A DNA stretch of 64,000 nucleotides from contig JAPOVT010000056.1 of assembly GCA_026708015.1 (NCBI GenBank), positions 100,134 to 164,133 of the forward strand, written 5' to 3'. Of this stretch, positions 34,359 to 43,384 are shown one piece after another. The position numbers were made by a program, and so were the translations under genes. The first letter of the stretch is position 1. Every line of letters begins with the position of its first letter. Source of the stretch: a bacterium (GTDB lineage: Bacteria; Actinomycetota; Acidimicrobiia; Acidimicrobiales; Bin134). The notes beneath the pieces were generated by a model. That model saw only the letters and a list, made by a program, of their open reading frames with translations. It was not told where the DNA came from and ran no database searches.

Positions 34359-35432
34359 GTGATCCGTTACGGAGTGATTGGGACCGGCATGATGGGCCGT
34401 GAGCACATCGCCAACGTCTCCCACGTCCCCGGTGCCGAGGTGGCCGCGCTGGCCGATCCCCACCCACAGTCTCTTGAGGCGGCCGGAGCCTTGGCCCCGC
34501 AAGCAGATCGCTTCTCTGACTATCGAGACCTGTTGGAAGCCGAGGTATGCGATGCGGTGGTGATCGCCACCCCCAACATGACCCATGCCGAGGTGTTGGG
34601 CCATGTGTTGGGGTCCGACCTGCATGTGCTGGTGGAGAAGCCGCTGTGTACCACGGTGGCCGATTGCCACCGGGTGATTGACGCGGCCTCAGAACACCGC
34701 GGGGTGATTCGGGTGGGGTTGGAGTACCGGTACATGGCGCCGTTTGCCCGGCTCATCCAAGAGGTGGAGGCAGGGGCGTTGGGCCGGGTGCGGATGGTTT
34801 CGATGCGGGAGCACCGCTTCCCGTTTCTGTCGAAGGTGGGCGACTGGAACCGGTTCTCTGAGAACACCGGGGGCACCCTGGTGGAGAAGTGCTGCCACTT
34901 CTTCGACCTGATGAACTTGGTGATGCCCGGTCGGCCCGAACGGGTGTTTGCCTCGGGAAGCCAGGCCGTGAACCACAGCGACGAGCGCTATGGGGGTCGC
35001 CCGCCCGACATCGACGACAACGCCTACGTGGTGGTGGACTACGACGACGGCGCCCGGGCCATGCTTGACCTGTGCATGTTCGCCGAAGCCACCCACAACC
35101 AGCAGGAATTCGCGGTGATGGGCGACGCCGGAAAGGCGGAGGCGCTGGTGCCGGAGCACATTGTGCGAATCGGCCGCCGAGGCGAGCACTCCATCGGCAA
35201 TGTGGAGGTTGTGCCCACGCCGGTCGAAGCGCCATTCGAGGGGTTCCACCATGGTTCGAGCTTTGTGGAGCACCAGCGATTCCTGGAGGCCATCGGCAAC
35301 GGCAACAGCGCCGACGTCCAAACCCAGTCGATAGAGGCTCTCGAAGGCGCCATGTTGTGCGTTGCCATGGGGGTTGCCGGTCAGCGGTCGATGGCGACAG
35401 GCTTGCCGGTAGCGGTGGCCGATGCCCTCTGA
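34359..35432 (+). CDS. Gfo/Idh/MocA-family oxidoreductase
   Basis: 357 residues. Rossmann motif YGVIGTGMMGREH, EKPLCTTVADC with the conserved EKP, and EKCCHFFDLMNL, where the catalytic-site D and H equivalents lie. NAD(P)-dependent oxidation of a sugar, sugar alcohol or inositol. GAGGGG lies 5 nt before GTG 34359. Position between a sugar ABC ATPase and sugar permeases points to a polyol or sugar as substrate. Confidence 0.9.
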   Translation: MIRYGVIGTGMMGREHIANVSHVPGAEVAALADPHPQSLEAAGALAPQADRFSDYRDLLEAEVCDAVVIATPNMTHAEVLGHVLGSDLHVLVEKPLCTTVADCHRVIDAASEHRGVIRVGLEYRYMAPFARLIQEVEAGALGRVRMVSMREHRFPFLSKVGDWNRFSENTGGTLVEKCCHFFDLMNLVMPGRPERVFASGSQAVNHSDERYGGRPPDIDDNAYVVVDYDDGARAMLDLCMFAEATHNQQEFAVMGDAGKAEALVPEHIVRIGRRGEHSIGNVEVVPTPVEAPFEGFHHGSSFVEHQRFLEAIGNGNSADVQTQSIEALEGAMLCVAMGVAGQRSMATGLPVAVADAL

Positions 35433-35447
35433 TGGGGGAGGGCGCGC

Positions 35448-36383
35448 TCAGCCCTTGACGGAGCCGGCCAGGAGCCCTCGCACAAAGTGGCGCTGAAGGC
35501 TGAAGAACACGATCAGCGGCACGATCATGATCACGAATGCGGAGGCGAAGCGGAGCTGGAAGTTGGAGCCCCGCTCGCCCACCAGATTGACCAGCGCCAC
35601 CGTCATGGGCTCGTTGTCGGTGAGGAACACCGCGGCGATCAGATAGTCGTTCCAGGTCCACAGGAACTGGAAGACAGCGAATGCGGCCAACGCCGGTCGG
35701 GCCAGAGGCACCACCAAACGCCAGAAGATGGTGAAGTGGGTGGCGCCGTCGATTCGGGCTGCTTCGAACACCTCGCGGGGGAGCTGGCTGATGAAGTTGT
35801 GCAAAAGCAGCACGGCCAGCGGCAGGCCGAACGCGGTATGGGTCAGCCAAACCGCCGCCGCGGTGTTGGCCACGCCGACGTCGGGGATCAGCACGAAGGT
35901 CCAGTCCACCCCTGGGATGGTGAGCCGGGCCCCGTTGTTGAACAGCTGGAGCAGCGGCACGAAAGCCATCTGGTTGGGCAAGGCGATCATGGAGACCAGG
36001 GCGATGAAGAGCCAGTTGCGGCCCCGGAATTCAATCCACGCAAATCCGTAGGCGGCGAAAGCGGCTATGGCGATGGGGATGATGGTGGCCGGCACCACGA
36101 TGGCGAGGGAGTTGAGGGCGAACTCCCACATGGACGGCTGAGCGGCGCTCTCCCGGAAGATGTCGCGGTAGTTCTGGAGGGTCAGGTTGTTGATGTCGTT
36201 CCACGACGTCCACCAACCGGAGCTGTTGATGTCTGGCACCTTGCGGAACGAAGAGATGAACAGCCCGAACGTGGGCACGGTCCAGACCACCACGATCAGC
36301 CACATCACCCAGCTGGGGGTGGTGGCCGCCAGTCGGCGGATCCGCTGGCCGGTGGGCATGAGCGCCTTGTCAACCGGACTCAT
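35448..36383 (-). CDS. Carbohydrate ABC transporter permease (MalG type)
   Basis: 311 residues with six membrane helices. The EAA loop reads EAARIDGATHFTIFWRLVVPLARPAL, which docks on the ATPase. Usual length for MalG-like permeases is 270-300. Its ATG overlaps the stop of a 12-codon mini-ORF, itself overlapping the end of the MalF-like gene (see separate entry). Confidence 0.9.
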   Translation of the reverse strand: MSPVDKALMPTGQRIRRLAATTPSWVMWLIVVVWTVPTFGLFISSFRKVPDINSSGWWTSWNDINNLTLQNYRDIFRESAAQPSMWEFALNSLAIVVPATIIPIAIAAFAAYGFAWIEFRGRNWLFIALVSMIALPNQMAFVPLLQLFNNGARLTIPGVDWTFVLIPDVGVANTAAAVWLTHTAFGLPLAVLLLHNFISQLPREVFEAARIDGATHFTIFWRLVVPLARPALAAFAVFQFLWTWNDYLIAAVFLTDNEPMTVALVNLVGERGSNFQLRFASAFVIMIVPLIVFFSLQRHFVRGLLAGSVKG

Positions 36384-36430
36384 CTCAGCTCCGATCCCGT
36401 CTCATGCCCGGTACTCATCTCAGCTCCGAT
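36378..36430 (-). repeat. 35-bp tandem duplication at the MalF/MalG junction, with a coupling mini-ORF
   Basis: An 18-bp sequence, ATCGGAGCTGAGATGAGT on the minus strand, occurs at 36413-36430 and 36378-36395, 35 nt apart. The first copy contains the MalF-type stop in an ATGA junction. The ATG of that junction opens a 12-codon frame (36418 to 36380) whose own TGA overlaps the MalG-type ATG in a second ATGA. Confidence 0.7.
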
Positions 36431-38037
36431 TGGAGTCGGCGGATGTTGTAGATCATCACCGGCAGCACCAGGGCCAGCAGCACCACAGCGAACGCGCTGC
36501 TGGAGGTGAAGTTGCGGTCGCGCAGCTGGTCGAACATCTCGTTGGCCAGCACGTTGGTGCGGTTGGCGCCGTTGGTGGTGGCCTTCACCAGGTCGAAGAC
36601 CTTGGTGACGATCACCATGAGCGTGGTGACCACGACGATGATGGTGGGGCGGATCTGAGGGACGATCACCCGCCAGAAGACCTGGATCTCATTGGCTCCG
36701 TCTACCCGGGCCGCCTCGGTGAGCTCCTCGGGAACGGCTCGGATGGCGGCCGACAACACGACCATGGCGAATCCGGTCTGGATCCACACCATGATGAACA
36801 TGATCCAGAAGTTGTTCCACGGGATCATCGACGAGTTGATGAAGAAGCCGCGGGGTTGGAATCCGATGCCCTGGAGGATGGCGTTTAGCAGTCCGGTCTG
36901 ATTGCCGGTGGGTTGGACCTCATAGATGAAGTCCCAGATCACCGCGGCGCCCACCATGGAGATGGCCATGGGCATGAAGATCAGGGTCTTGGCCACCCGC
37001 TCGCCCCGGGCCCGCTCGGCCAGGATGGCCAGCAGCAATCCCAACACGGTGGACAGCCCGGCCACGGTGACCACCCACCAGATGTTGTTCCACACCACGC
37101 CTCGCAGGGTGGACAGCGCGCCGAAGATGCCCAGGCCGATGGCGAGCACCAGCATCATGGATGAGGTTGGCGACCCCCAGTCCATCTCCAGATCACCCCT
37201 GCGCAACCGGGCCAGCAGCCACGCCACCACGAGGATGGCTGTCACCGCGGCCACGATGGCCAGCGTGATTCGGCTCGACACCACCACGGTGAGCACGTCC
37301 ACGATCGCTGATCGGTTTGGCTCGCGGACCAGCGATTCAACGAAGCTGGCCAGAGCGGCGATTCCAATGAGGGCAGCGACACCGCTCAGCACTCTCATGG
37401 TTCCTCTGGCCGCCTTGACTCTCTGCGGGCCGCCGACGATTCGAGATGCGCTGGCCCACGCGGCGATGACGGCCACCGCGGCGGCGGCCAGGCCTACGAT
37501 GAAGAGCCGGCTGGTGAAGATCGAGGTCCATCCTTCGACGGAGAAGAAGGTGCGGTCGGTGAAGATCTCCTCGTAGTGCTGGATGGTGAAGCCAGGCTCC
37601 CGACCTCTCGGACCGTTCTTGAGCGACAACCACATGGTGCGAAATCCGGGGATGACCAGGCCGCCGACGACGAAGAGCAGAGCCGGGCCCACGAACACCC
37701 AAGGCCTGAGTCCGCCTTCCAAGCGGATGCGCCGCTCCAGGGTCGGGACCAGTCCTCGTCCCGCAACCATGCCCAAGCCCCCACCGATCAGCCCGCTGAT
37801 GACGATGGCCAGCCATCCCTCGGAGAATGGGCCGCCGATAGACGGTCCCTGGGGCACCCATCCGTTGTGCTGGAGCACGGCCCCGATGATCAGGCCCAAT
37901 ACCGCCCCGATGCTGGCCGTGAACGCCGACCACCGGTTCAGGGTGGAGTCAACGGTTCGATCAGCGCCGATGAACAGCACCGCGGTAACAGCCAGCGCAC
38001 CGGCAACGCTAATGAGCATGGTGACGATCTGGCCCAT
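36415..38037 (-). CDS. Carbohydrate ABC transporter permease (MalF type), long N-terminal membrane part
   Basis: 540 residues, much longer than the usual 290-320. The N-terminal half carries about five extra hydrophobic helices with a variable region between, and the C-terminal half is a standard MalF/UgpA permease with the EAA loop EAARVDGANEIQVFWRVIVPQIRPT. A long N-terminus with extra helices is known for MalF itself. Partner of the MalG-like permease downstream. Confidence 0.88.
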   Translation of the reverse strand: MGQIVTMLISVAGALAVTAVLFIGADRTVDSTLNRWSAFTASIGAVLGLIIGAVLQHNGWVPQGPSIGGPFSEGWLAIVISGLIGGGLGMVAGRGLVPTLERRIRLEGGLRPWVFVGPALLFVVGGLVIPGFRTMWLSLKNGPRGREPGFTIQHYEEIFTDRTFFSVEGWTSIFTSRLFIVGLAAAAVAVIAAWASASRIVGGPQRVKAARGTMRVLSGVAALIGIAALASFVESLVREPNRSAIVDVLTVVVSSRITLAIVAAVTAILVVAWLLARLRRGDLEMDWGSPTSSMMLVLAIGLGIFGALSTLRGVVWNNIWWVVTVAGLSTVLGLLLAILAERARGERVAKTLIFMPMAISMVGAAVIWDFIYEVQPTGNQTGLLNAILQGIGFQPRGFFINSSMIPWNNFWIMFIMVWIQTGFAMVVLSAAIRAVPEELTEAARVDGANEIQVFWRVIVPQIRPTIIVVVTTLMVIVTKVFDLVKATTNGANRTNVLANEMFDQLRDRNFTSSSAFAVVLLALVLPVMIYNIRRLQSELR

Positions 38038-38086
38038 GGCGCTCTTACCCTAGGCGGTACTCCGGGGCTGGCGCGTGAACGCGACG

Positions 38087-38150
38087 GGGCCGGGGGCGAA
38101 AATGCCGCCCCCGGCCCTGTTCAGAGTTGTTCAGCTCAGAGTTGTTCAGC
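38087..38150 (-). promoter_or_regulatory. Intercistronic stem-loop and 15-bp tandem repeat
   Basis: A perfect 12-bp GC-only stem (38087-38098 with 38106-38117, 7-nt loop) lies between the binding-protein gene and the MalF gene, next to two exact tandem copies of TCAGAGTTGTTCAGC (38121-38135, 38136-38150). On the minus strand there is no T-run, so it is more likely an mRNA-stability or partial-attenuation element that keeps binding protein above permease levels. Confidence 0.55.
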
Positions 38151-38178
38151 CGCTAACGACTGAGTATTTGGCATTCGG

Positions 38179-39567
38179 CTACGGCCAAGCGTTCTCGGTG
38201 TCGTCGGCGAACTCCTGGGCCGTCTTGGAGCCCGACACGTAGTCGGTTCCAGAGCGCCAGAACTCGCCGGCGCCGACCTCGCCCGGCATCAGGTCAGAAG
38301 CGTCGAACCGGAACGGATCGGCGCTCACCAGGATGTCGGCCAGGCCGCGATCGAAGTCCGAGCTGTACAGCGAGGTGTCATGCTCGCGGTTGGGCGAGAG
38401 GAATCCGCCCTTGTCAGCCGTGATCCGGGCGTTGGCGTATTCGGCGGTGCCGATGTACTCCATCACAGCCAGGGTCTCGGGCTTGTCGGTGAAGGCCACC
38501 GCGTGGGTGCCCGCCCCGAGGACGACGGTGCCGAACTCGTCACTGACAGTCGGCAGGTAGAACACGTTGACGTCGCCGTTGGGGCCGAGCGATGCGCCGA
38601 TTTCGGTGTAGAAGGCGCCGGCGAAGCTGGCCTGGCGGTGCAGCACGCAGTCGCCGTCGGCGATCGGCAGGGAAGCCTCTTTGAAGCCGGTGGCGGCGAT
38701 CAGGTCGCGACCACCGAGCACGTTGCCCTCCTCGAACCAGATGTCGCCCACAAACTCGGCAACTTCGACCACTCGCGGGTCGTTGAACGGAATCTCGTGG
38801 GACACCCATTGGTCATAGACGTCGGGACCCTGGAGGCGGAGCATCATGTCCTCCATCCAGTCGGTGAACACCCAGCCGGTGGCGTCGCCCGACCCGATGC
38901 CGATGCACCAGGGGGTGAGGCCGTCGGCCTTGATCTGGTCAGTCAGCGCCTCGAGCTCGGCCCAGGTGCTGGGGATCTCGTAGCCGTTCTCGGCGAACAG
39001 CGTCGGGCTGTACCACACCAGGCTCTTCACATCGCCCTTGTTGGGCACGCCGTACACCTGCCCACCGGTGGTGGCCAGGTCGAACCAGAACGGGTCGTAG
39101 GCGCCGGAAATGCTGTCAAGCAGCGACTGGGGCAGGGCCACGGCGTCACCGGACTCACCGAACTGGATGATCCGGCCCGGCTGGGGGATGATCACGATGT
39201 CGGGCGGGTTGCCGCCTTCCAGAGCCAAGTTCAGCTCTGTGGTGGCGTCCCGAGTGCCGGAATACTGCACCTCGATGCCAGTACGAGCCTCGAACGGCTC
39301 GAAGCCGGCCAAGAATCCCTCGGCCTCCGGGCCGGTCTCCGGGCCGAGGATGTTGACCACGGTCCCAGCTAGGCTCATCTCCTCTTCTTCAGGAGCTTCT
39401 TCCTCGACCATTGGCTCTTCCTCAGGCATCTCCTCTGCCGGCGCGGCGGTAGGAGCTGGTGTGGAAGCGGCCGGCGCGTCATCGTCGTCGTTGCCGCAGG
39501 CTCCGGCCACGAGGGCGAAGGCAAACAGCAGGGCGACGAGCGCGAGCAACTTGGATTTCATTCTCAT
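38179..39567 (-). CDS. Carbohydrate ABC transporter substrate-binding lipoprotein
   Basis: 462 residues from ATG 39567. Signal peptide with lipobox LVAGAC, then an acidic and alanine-proline linker (about 30-65), then a family-1 extracellular solute-binding fold (WAELEALTDQIKADG, GTHAVAFTDKPETLAVMEYI). Anchored outside the membrane, it delivers a sugar to the permeases encoded downstream. The 26 residues upstream in frame are not signal-like. GGAGGG lies about 10 nt before the ATG. Confidence 0.9.
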   Translation of the reverse strand: MRMKSKLLALVALLFAFALVAGACGNDDDDAPAASTPAPTAAPAEEMPEEEPMVEEEAPEEEEMSLAGTVVNILGPETGPEAEGFLAGFEPFEARTGIEVQYSGTRDATTELNLALEGGNPPDIVIIPQPGRIIQFGESGDAVALPQSLLDSISGAYDPFWFDLATTGGQVYGVPNKGDVKSLVWYSPTLFAENGYEIPSTWAELEALTDQIKADGLTPWCIGIGSGDATGWVFTDWMEDMMLRLQGPDVYDQWVSHEIPFNDPRVVEVAEFVGDIWFEEGNVLGGRDLIAATGFKEASLPIADGDCVLHRQASFAGAFYTEIGASLGPNGDVNVFYLPTVSDEFGTVVLGAGTHAVAFTDKPETLAVMEYIGTAEYANARITADKGGFLSPNREHDTSLYSSDFDRGLADILVSADPFRFDASDLMPGEVGAGEFWRSGTDYVSGSKTAQEFADDTENAWP

Positions 39568-39698
39568 TGCAGGGATTCCCTCCGGATAAGTGAGCAATTG
39601 CCGGAAAAGCACGCTATCGCTTGGCTTTCGACAAGGGCAAGACAACGCCCCTGTTGGCCGTATGCGGAAAAACGGGCTGACAATGGCAAGCTAAATGG

Positions 39699-39911
39699 AT
39701 GCCGTGGTGCGAGTCCTGTGAGCGGTTCTGGAACCCCTCCTCGGTCACAGAAGCGGGGGAGTGCCCCACCTGCGGTGCTGCGGTCGAAGCCCCGTCGGAG
39801 GTAGATGCCCCGACCCCTCAGAGAGTCCCCTGGCACTTCTGGCTAGCCATCACCGCCGCCGGCGTGTACCTCGCCTGGCGCGCCATCGACGGCATCGCCC
39901 TGCTGTTCTGA
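39699..39911 (+). CDS. Small zinc-ribbon membrane protein
   Basis: 70 residues. CESCxxxxxxxxxxxxxxCPTC (C4, C7, C22, C25) forms a predicted zinc ribbon; after a short linker comes VPWHFWLAITAAGVYLAWR, a single membrane helix. Similar short proteins occur widely in actinobacteria without known function. Confidence 0.7.
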   Translation: MPWCESCERFWNPSSVTEAGECPTCGAAVEAPSEVDAPTPQRVPWHFWLAITAAGVYLAWRAIDGIALLF

Positions 39912-39924
39912 GGGGATGCACAAT

Positions 39925-40002
39925 TGGTCGGGCTGCCGGGATTTGAACCCGGGACCTTCGGTCCCCCAGACCGACGCGCTAACCAAGCTGCGCCACAGCC
40001 CG
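39925..40002 (-). tRNA. tRNA-Pro(GGG)
   Basis: Full cloverleaf on the minus strand: acceptor CGGGCTG/CAGCCCG, D-stem GCGC/GCGC, anticodon stem TCGGT/ACCGA with loop CTGGGGG (anticodon GGG), T-arm CCGGG-TTCAAAT-CCCGG. Discriminator A and an encoded CCA complete the 3' end at 39925. Confidence 0.95.
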
Positions 40003-40037
40003 CAACGCAGGGAGCATAGTGCGGCTGCACGAGGGCA

Positions 40038-40126
40038 CCCCATGCGGATAAGTGGGATTGGGGCCCATCGGTGTCTATCGCAGTGTTGGTCGGGGGAGCC
40101 CCATGCGGATAAGTAGAATTGGGGCC
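40038..40126 (+). promoter_or_regulatory. Duplicated 28-bp promoter segment before the D-aminoacylase gene
   Basis: CCCCATGCGGATAAGT and the following GATTGGGGCC-type sequence occurs at 40038-40065 and again at 40099-40126, 26 of 28 bases identical. In the second copy the -10 reads TAGAAT (40114-40119) and is 7 nt from GTG 40127; in the first copy the same site is TGGGAT and should be weak. Confidence 0.6.
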
Positions 40127-41848
40127 GTGTTGGACCTGGTTATCCGCGGCGGCACGATTGTCGACGGCTCAGGTAGTCCGGGCTATTCGGGTGACGTCGG
40201 TATCGAGGGTGGGCGTATAGCGGTCGTTGGCGAAGTGGCCGACTCGGGGCACGGCGAGATAGATGCCACCGGCCGGGTGGTTTGCCCCGGCTTTGTGGAC
40301 CCCCACACCCACTACGACGCCCAGCTCTTCTGGGATCCGGCCGCCTCTCCCTCCAACCTGCACGGGGTTACCACCGTTATCGGCGGCAACTGCGGATTCA
40401 CCCTGGCGCCCCTCAATCCCGGCGACGCCCCCTACCTCCAGCGGATGATGGCCAAAGTGGAGGGCATGCCGCTCACCGCCCTGGAGACCGGGCTGGACTG
40501 GTCGTGGCGTACTTTTTCCGATTACCTGGCCCGCTTGGATGGCAACCTGGGAGTCAATGCCGGGTTCCTGGTGGGCCACTGCGCCATCCGCCGGGCGGTC
40601 ATGGGTGCCGACGCCACCGGCAACGAAGCCTCCCCCGACCAGCTTGAGACGATGAAGGCCCTGTTGGCCGAGGGCATCGCCGCGGGCGGTCTGGGCTTTT
40701 CCACCTCGCTGTCTTACACCCACAACGACGGCGATGGCGTTCCGGTAGCTTCCCGATTCGCCAGTAACGACGAGGTGGTCGCGCTGTGCTCGGTGGTGTC
40801 AGAGCATGAGGGCACCACCCTGGAGTACGTCACCGATGGCTGCATGCAGGGCTTCACCGCAGATGAGCTCGACTTGATGGTGGCCATGAGTCGAACCGCC
40901 CGGCGACCGCTCAACTGGAATGTGCTCACCATCGACTCGGCCGACCCCGACCGCTACCGGGAACAGCTCGGCGCCTCGGTGCGGGCCGCCGAGCACGGAG
41001 CCCGGGTGGTGGCGCTGACCATGCCGGTGCTGGTGGGCATGAACATGAGTTTCCTCAACTACTGCGCCCTCAACATGCTGCCCGACTGGGGAGAGGTGCT
41101 GGGCCTACCGGTGGCCGAGCGCATGGCCCGCCTCGCCGATCCCCAAACCAGAGTGCATTTGGCCGAGCGGGCAGCCTCGCCCGACGCCGGGGTGTTCAGC
41201 CGGCTCACCGGATGGGGTGGCTATCGGATCGGCGACATCTTCAGTTCGGCCAACGACGGCTTCACCGGGCGCACCGTGGCCGAAATCGGCGCGGAGCGGG
41301 GAACCGAGCCCTTCGACACCCTGGTCGACATCGTGCTGGCCGACGAGCTGCGCACCGTGCTGTGGCCGGCACCCACCGACGACGATGACGAGAGCTGGCG
41401 GCTGCGGGCCGAGGCATGGCAGAGCGAGCACACGCTCTTGGGCGGCTCCGACGCCGGTGCCCACCTCGACCGAATGTGCGGCGCCCCCTACACCACCGCG
41501 TTTTTGGGCGACTGCCTGCGGGGCCGGCGGCTGGCTTCGCTGGAGACGGCCATTCACATGCTGACCGACGCCCCGGCCCGGCTGTTCGGTCTGCGAGAGC
41601 GAGGCCGCATCGAGCAGGGATGGCGCGCCGATCTCGTGGTATTCGATCCCGACACGATCGACTCCGGCACCATGCGCATGGTGGACGACCTGCCGGGCGG
41701 CTCACCCCGGCTGTTCGCCGACTCGGTCGGCGTCGACCAGGTGCTGGTGAACGGGGAGCTGATCGTGAGCGATGGGCAGGCGACCGATACTCGGCCCGGC
41801 ACCCTGCTGCGGTCAGGGCGCGACACCGAGACCGTGCTGGTCGGGTAG
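40127..41848 (+). CDS. N-acyl-D-amino-acid deacylase-family amidohydrolase
   Basis: 573 residues from GTG 40127. Starts with LDLVIRGGTIVDGSGSPG, holds the metal motif PHTHYD, GGNCGFTLAP, and the later LLGGSDAGAHLDRMCG aspartate, the order seen in D-aminoacylases and related dihydroorotase-like enzymes. It hydrolyses N-acyl amides, possibly D-amino acid derivatives. The GTG is 7 nt after TAGAAT (leaderless). The stop overlaps the next gene's start (TAGTG). Confidence 0.87.
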   Translation: MLDLVIRGGTIVDGSGSPGYSGDVGIEGGRIAVVGEVADSGHGEIDATGRVVCPGFVDPHTHYDAQLFWDPAASPSNLHGVTTVIGGNCGFTLAPLNPGDAPYLQRMMAKVEGMPLTALETGLDWSWRTFSDYLARLDGNLGVNAGFLVGHCAIRRAVMGADATGNEASPDQLETMKALLAEGIAAGGLGFSTSLSYTHNDGDGVPVASRFASNDEVVALCSVVSEHEGTTLEYVTDGCMQGFTADELDLMVAMSRTARRPLNWNVLTIDSADPDRYREQLGASVRAAEHGARVVALTMPVLVGMNMSFLNYCALNMLPDWGEVLGLPVAERMARLADPQTRVHLAERAASPDAGVFSRLTGWGGYRIGDIFSSANDGFTGRTVAEIGAERGTEPFDTLVDIVLADELRTVLWPAPTDDDDESWRLRAEAWQSEHTLLGGSDAGAHLDRMCGAPYTTAFLGDCLRGRRLASLETAIHMLTDAPARLFGLRERGRIEQGWRADLVVFDPDTIDSGTMRMVDDLPGGSPRLFADSVGVDQVLVNGELIVSDGQATDTRPGTLLRSGRDTETVLVG

Positions 41849-43377
41849 TGGATCTAGAGCAGGCCAAGGTCACGCTGGCCCAGTCGCGGCGCCGGCTGGA
41901 GATTTTCTCGCTGCGCGGGCAGGCCCGCCTCGACACCCAGCGGTTCGACCAGGCTGTCCCGTGGATCATCGCGGTGCTGCTGGGCGTGGCCCTCTCGGGT
42001 CTGGCTCTGACTCGGGCCCATCAGCTGGATGCCGGGGCCGACTTGTCGGCCCACCTTCAAGGGCTGTGGCTCATCGGCGAGGGCTACGAGCCGCGCTCCA
42101 GCGTGGCCGGCCACAACCTGCTGTGGGAGCAGGCCGCGTTCATCCTCTACCCTGTGGCCGGGCTGGTCGCCCTGTTTCCCGACCAGCCCACCCTCTTGTG
42201 CCTGCAAGCCGCGGCGTTGGGGCTGGCCGTGGTGCCGCTGTGGCGCATCGCCCGCGACGTGGGAGGCCTCAAGTCGGGAGCGGCGTTTGCGGTGGTCTTC
42301 GCCTACTGCGCCTATCCGGCGGTCCACTCGATCAACCTCTCCGACTTCCACCCTGAGGCCTTGGCCGTGCCCGCGCTGTTTGCCGCAGTGCTCACTGCCC
42401 TCAAGGGGCGGTGGAACTGGTTCGCGGTGTTCGCGTTGGTGGTGGTGACCTGCCGGGCGGACCTGGCCTTCGCCCTTTCCGGGCTGGGCCTGCTGGTGCT
42501 GCTGGAGGGTCGCCGCCGCCCCGGAACCGCCATTTCCCTCGGCGGCCTGGCCTATGGGCTGGTGGCGATGACGGCCATCCAGCCTCGATTCAACGGCGGG
42601 CGATTCCCCCACATCGAGGCGTTCTCCGACTTCGGCAGCAGCCATCCGGGCTCGGTTCTGTGGGGCTTCATTTCCGCCCCCCACCAAGTAGTGGCCGACG
42701 CGGTGTCGCAGGCCAACTTCCAGATGATCGTCTTCCTGTTGGCCCCGGTCATGCTGCTGCCGCTGGTGGCGCCCCGCTATGTGCTGCCGGTGCTTCCTCT
42801 GTTCGCGGTGTACCTGGTGGCCGACGTGCCCTCCGGCCCGTTGGCAGATGCCTCCCAGACGGTGCCGATGATCCCGTTCGTCTTTGCGGCCACGGTGTTC
42901 GCGCTGGCCCGGTCGGGTCGAGTCTTGGTGGAGCGAGTCAACGTGGACCGCCGCCTGCTCACCGCACTGGTTCTGATGGCCAGCCTCTTCTTCTTGAGCG
43001 ATGCCCCGAGCTCTCTGTATGAGAGGCCGTGGAACTGGGGCCAGCGCGACACGATGGACATCGCCCGCCAAGAGGCCGCCGACCTGATTCCGCCCGATGC
43101 GTCGGTGCGGGCTTCAGAGCATGTCCTTCCCCTGCTGTCGGACCGTACCCGGCTGTATGTGCTGCATGCCGGAGACGACCCCGACAGTGCCGCGGTGGCT
43201 GCCACCCCCAAGGTGGAGTGGATCGTGTTCGACGCCGAGTCTGCCCCCGAATGGAGTCCTCTGGATGTCGAGAGCTTCGATTTGGACATCCGGAGGACCG
43301 GTTTCGAGCGCCTGGAGATGGAAGAGGGGGTTGCGGGCCTGCGCGTCTACCGGCTCCGCAATGTGATCCAGAGTTAG
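41848..43377 (+). CDS. DUF2079 multi-pass membrane protein
   Basis: 509 residues from GTG 41848. About 9-11 hydrophobic helices; DLSAHLQGLWL, HNLLWEQAAFILYP and NLSDFHPEALAVP are DUF2079 landmarks. A soluble C-terminal tail (about 390-509) holds a strand-rich domain. The family resembles GT-C glycosyltransferases in topology; activity unproven. Start overlaps the deacylase stop by one base, so translation is coupled. Confidence 0.85.
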   Translation: MDLEQAKVTLAQSRRRLEIFSLRGQARLDTQRFDQAVPWIIAVLLGVALSGLALTRAHQLDAGADLSAHLQGLWLIGEGYEPRSSVAGHNLLWEQAAFILYPVAGLVALFPDQPTLLCLQAAALGLAVVPLWRIARDVGGLKSGAAFAVVFAYCAYPAVHSINLSDFHPEALAVPALFAAVLTALKGRWNWFAVFALVVVTCRADLAFALSGLGLLVLLEGRRRPGTAISLGGLAYGLVAMTAIQPRFNGGRFPHIEAFSDFGSSHPGSVLWGFISAPHQVVADAVSQANFQMIVFLLAPVMLLPLVAPRYVLPVLPLFAVYLVADVPSGPLADASQTVPMIPFVFAATVFALARSGRVLVERVNVDRRLLTALVLMASLFFLSDAPSSLYERPWNWGQRDTMDIARQEAADLIPPDASVRASEHVLPLLSDRTRLYVLHAGDDPDSAAVAATPKVEWIVFDAESAPEWSPLDVESFDLDIRRTGFERLEMEEGVAGLRVYRLRNVIQS

Positions 43378-43384
43378 CTCGGCG

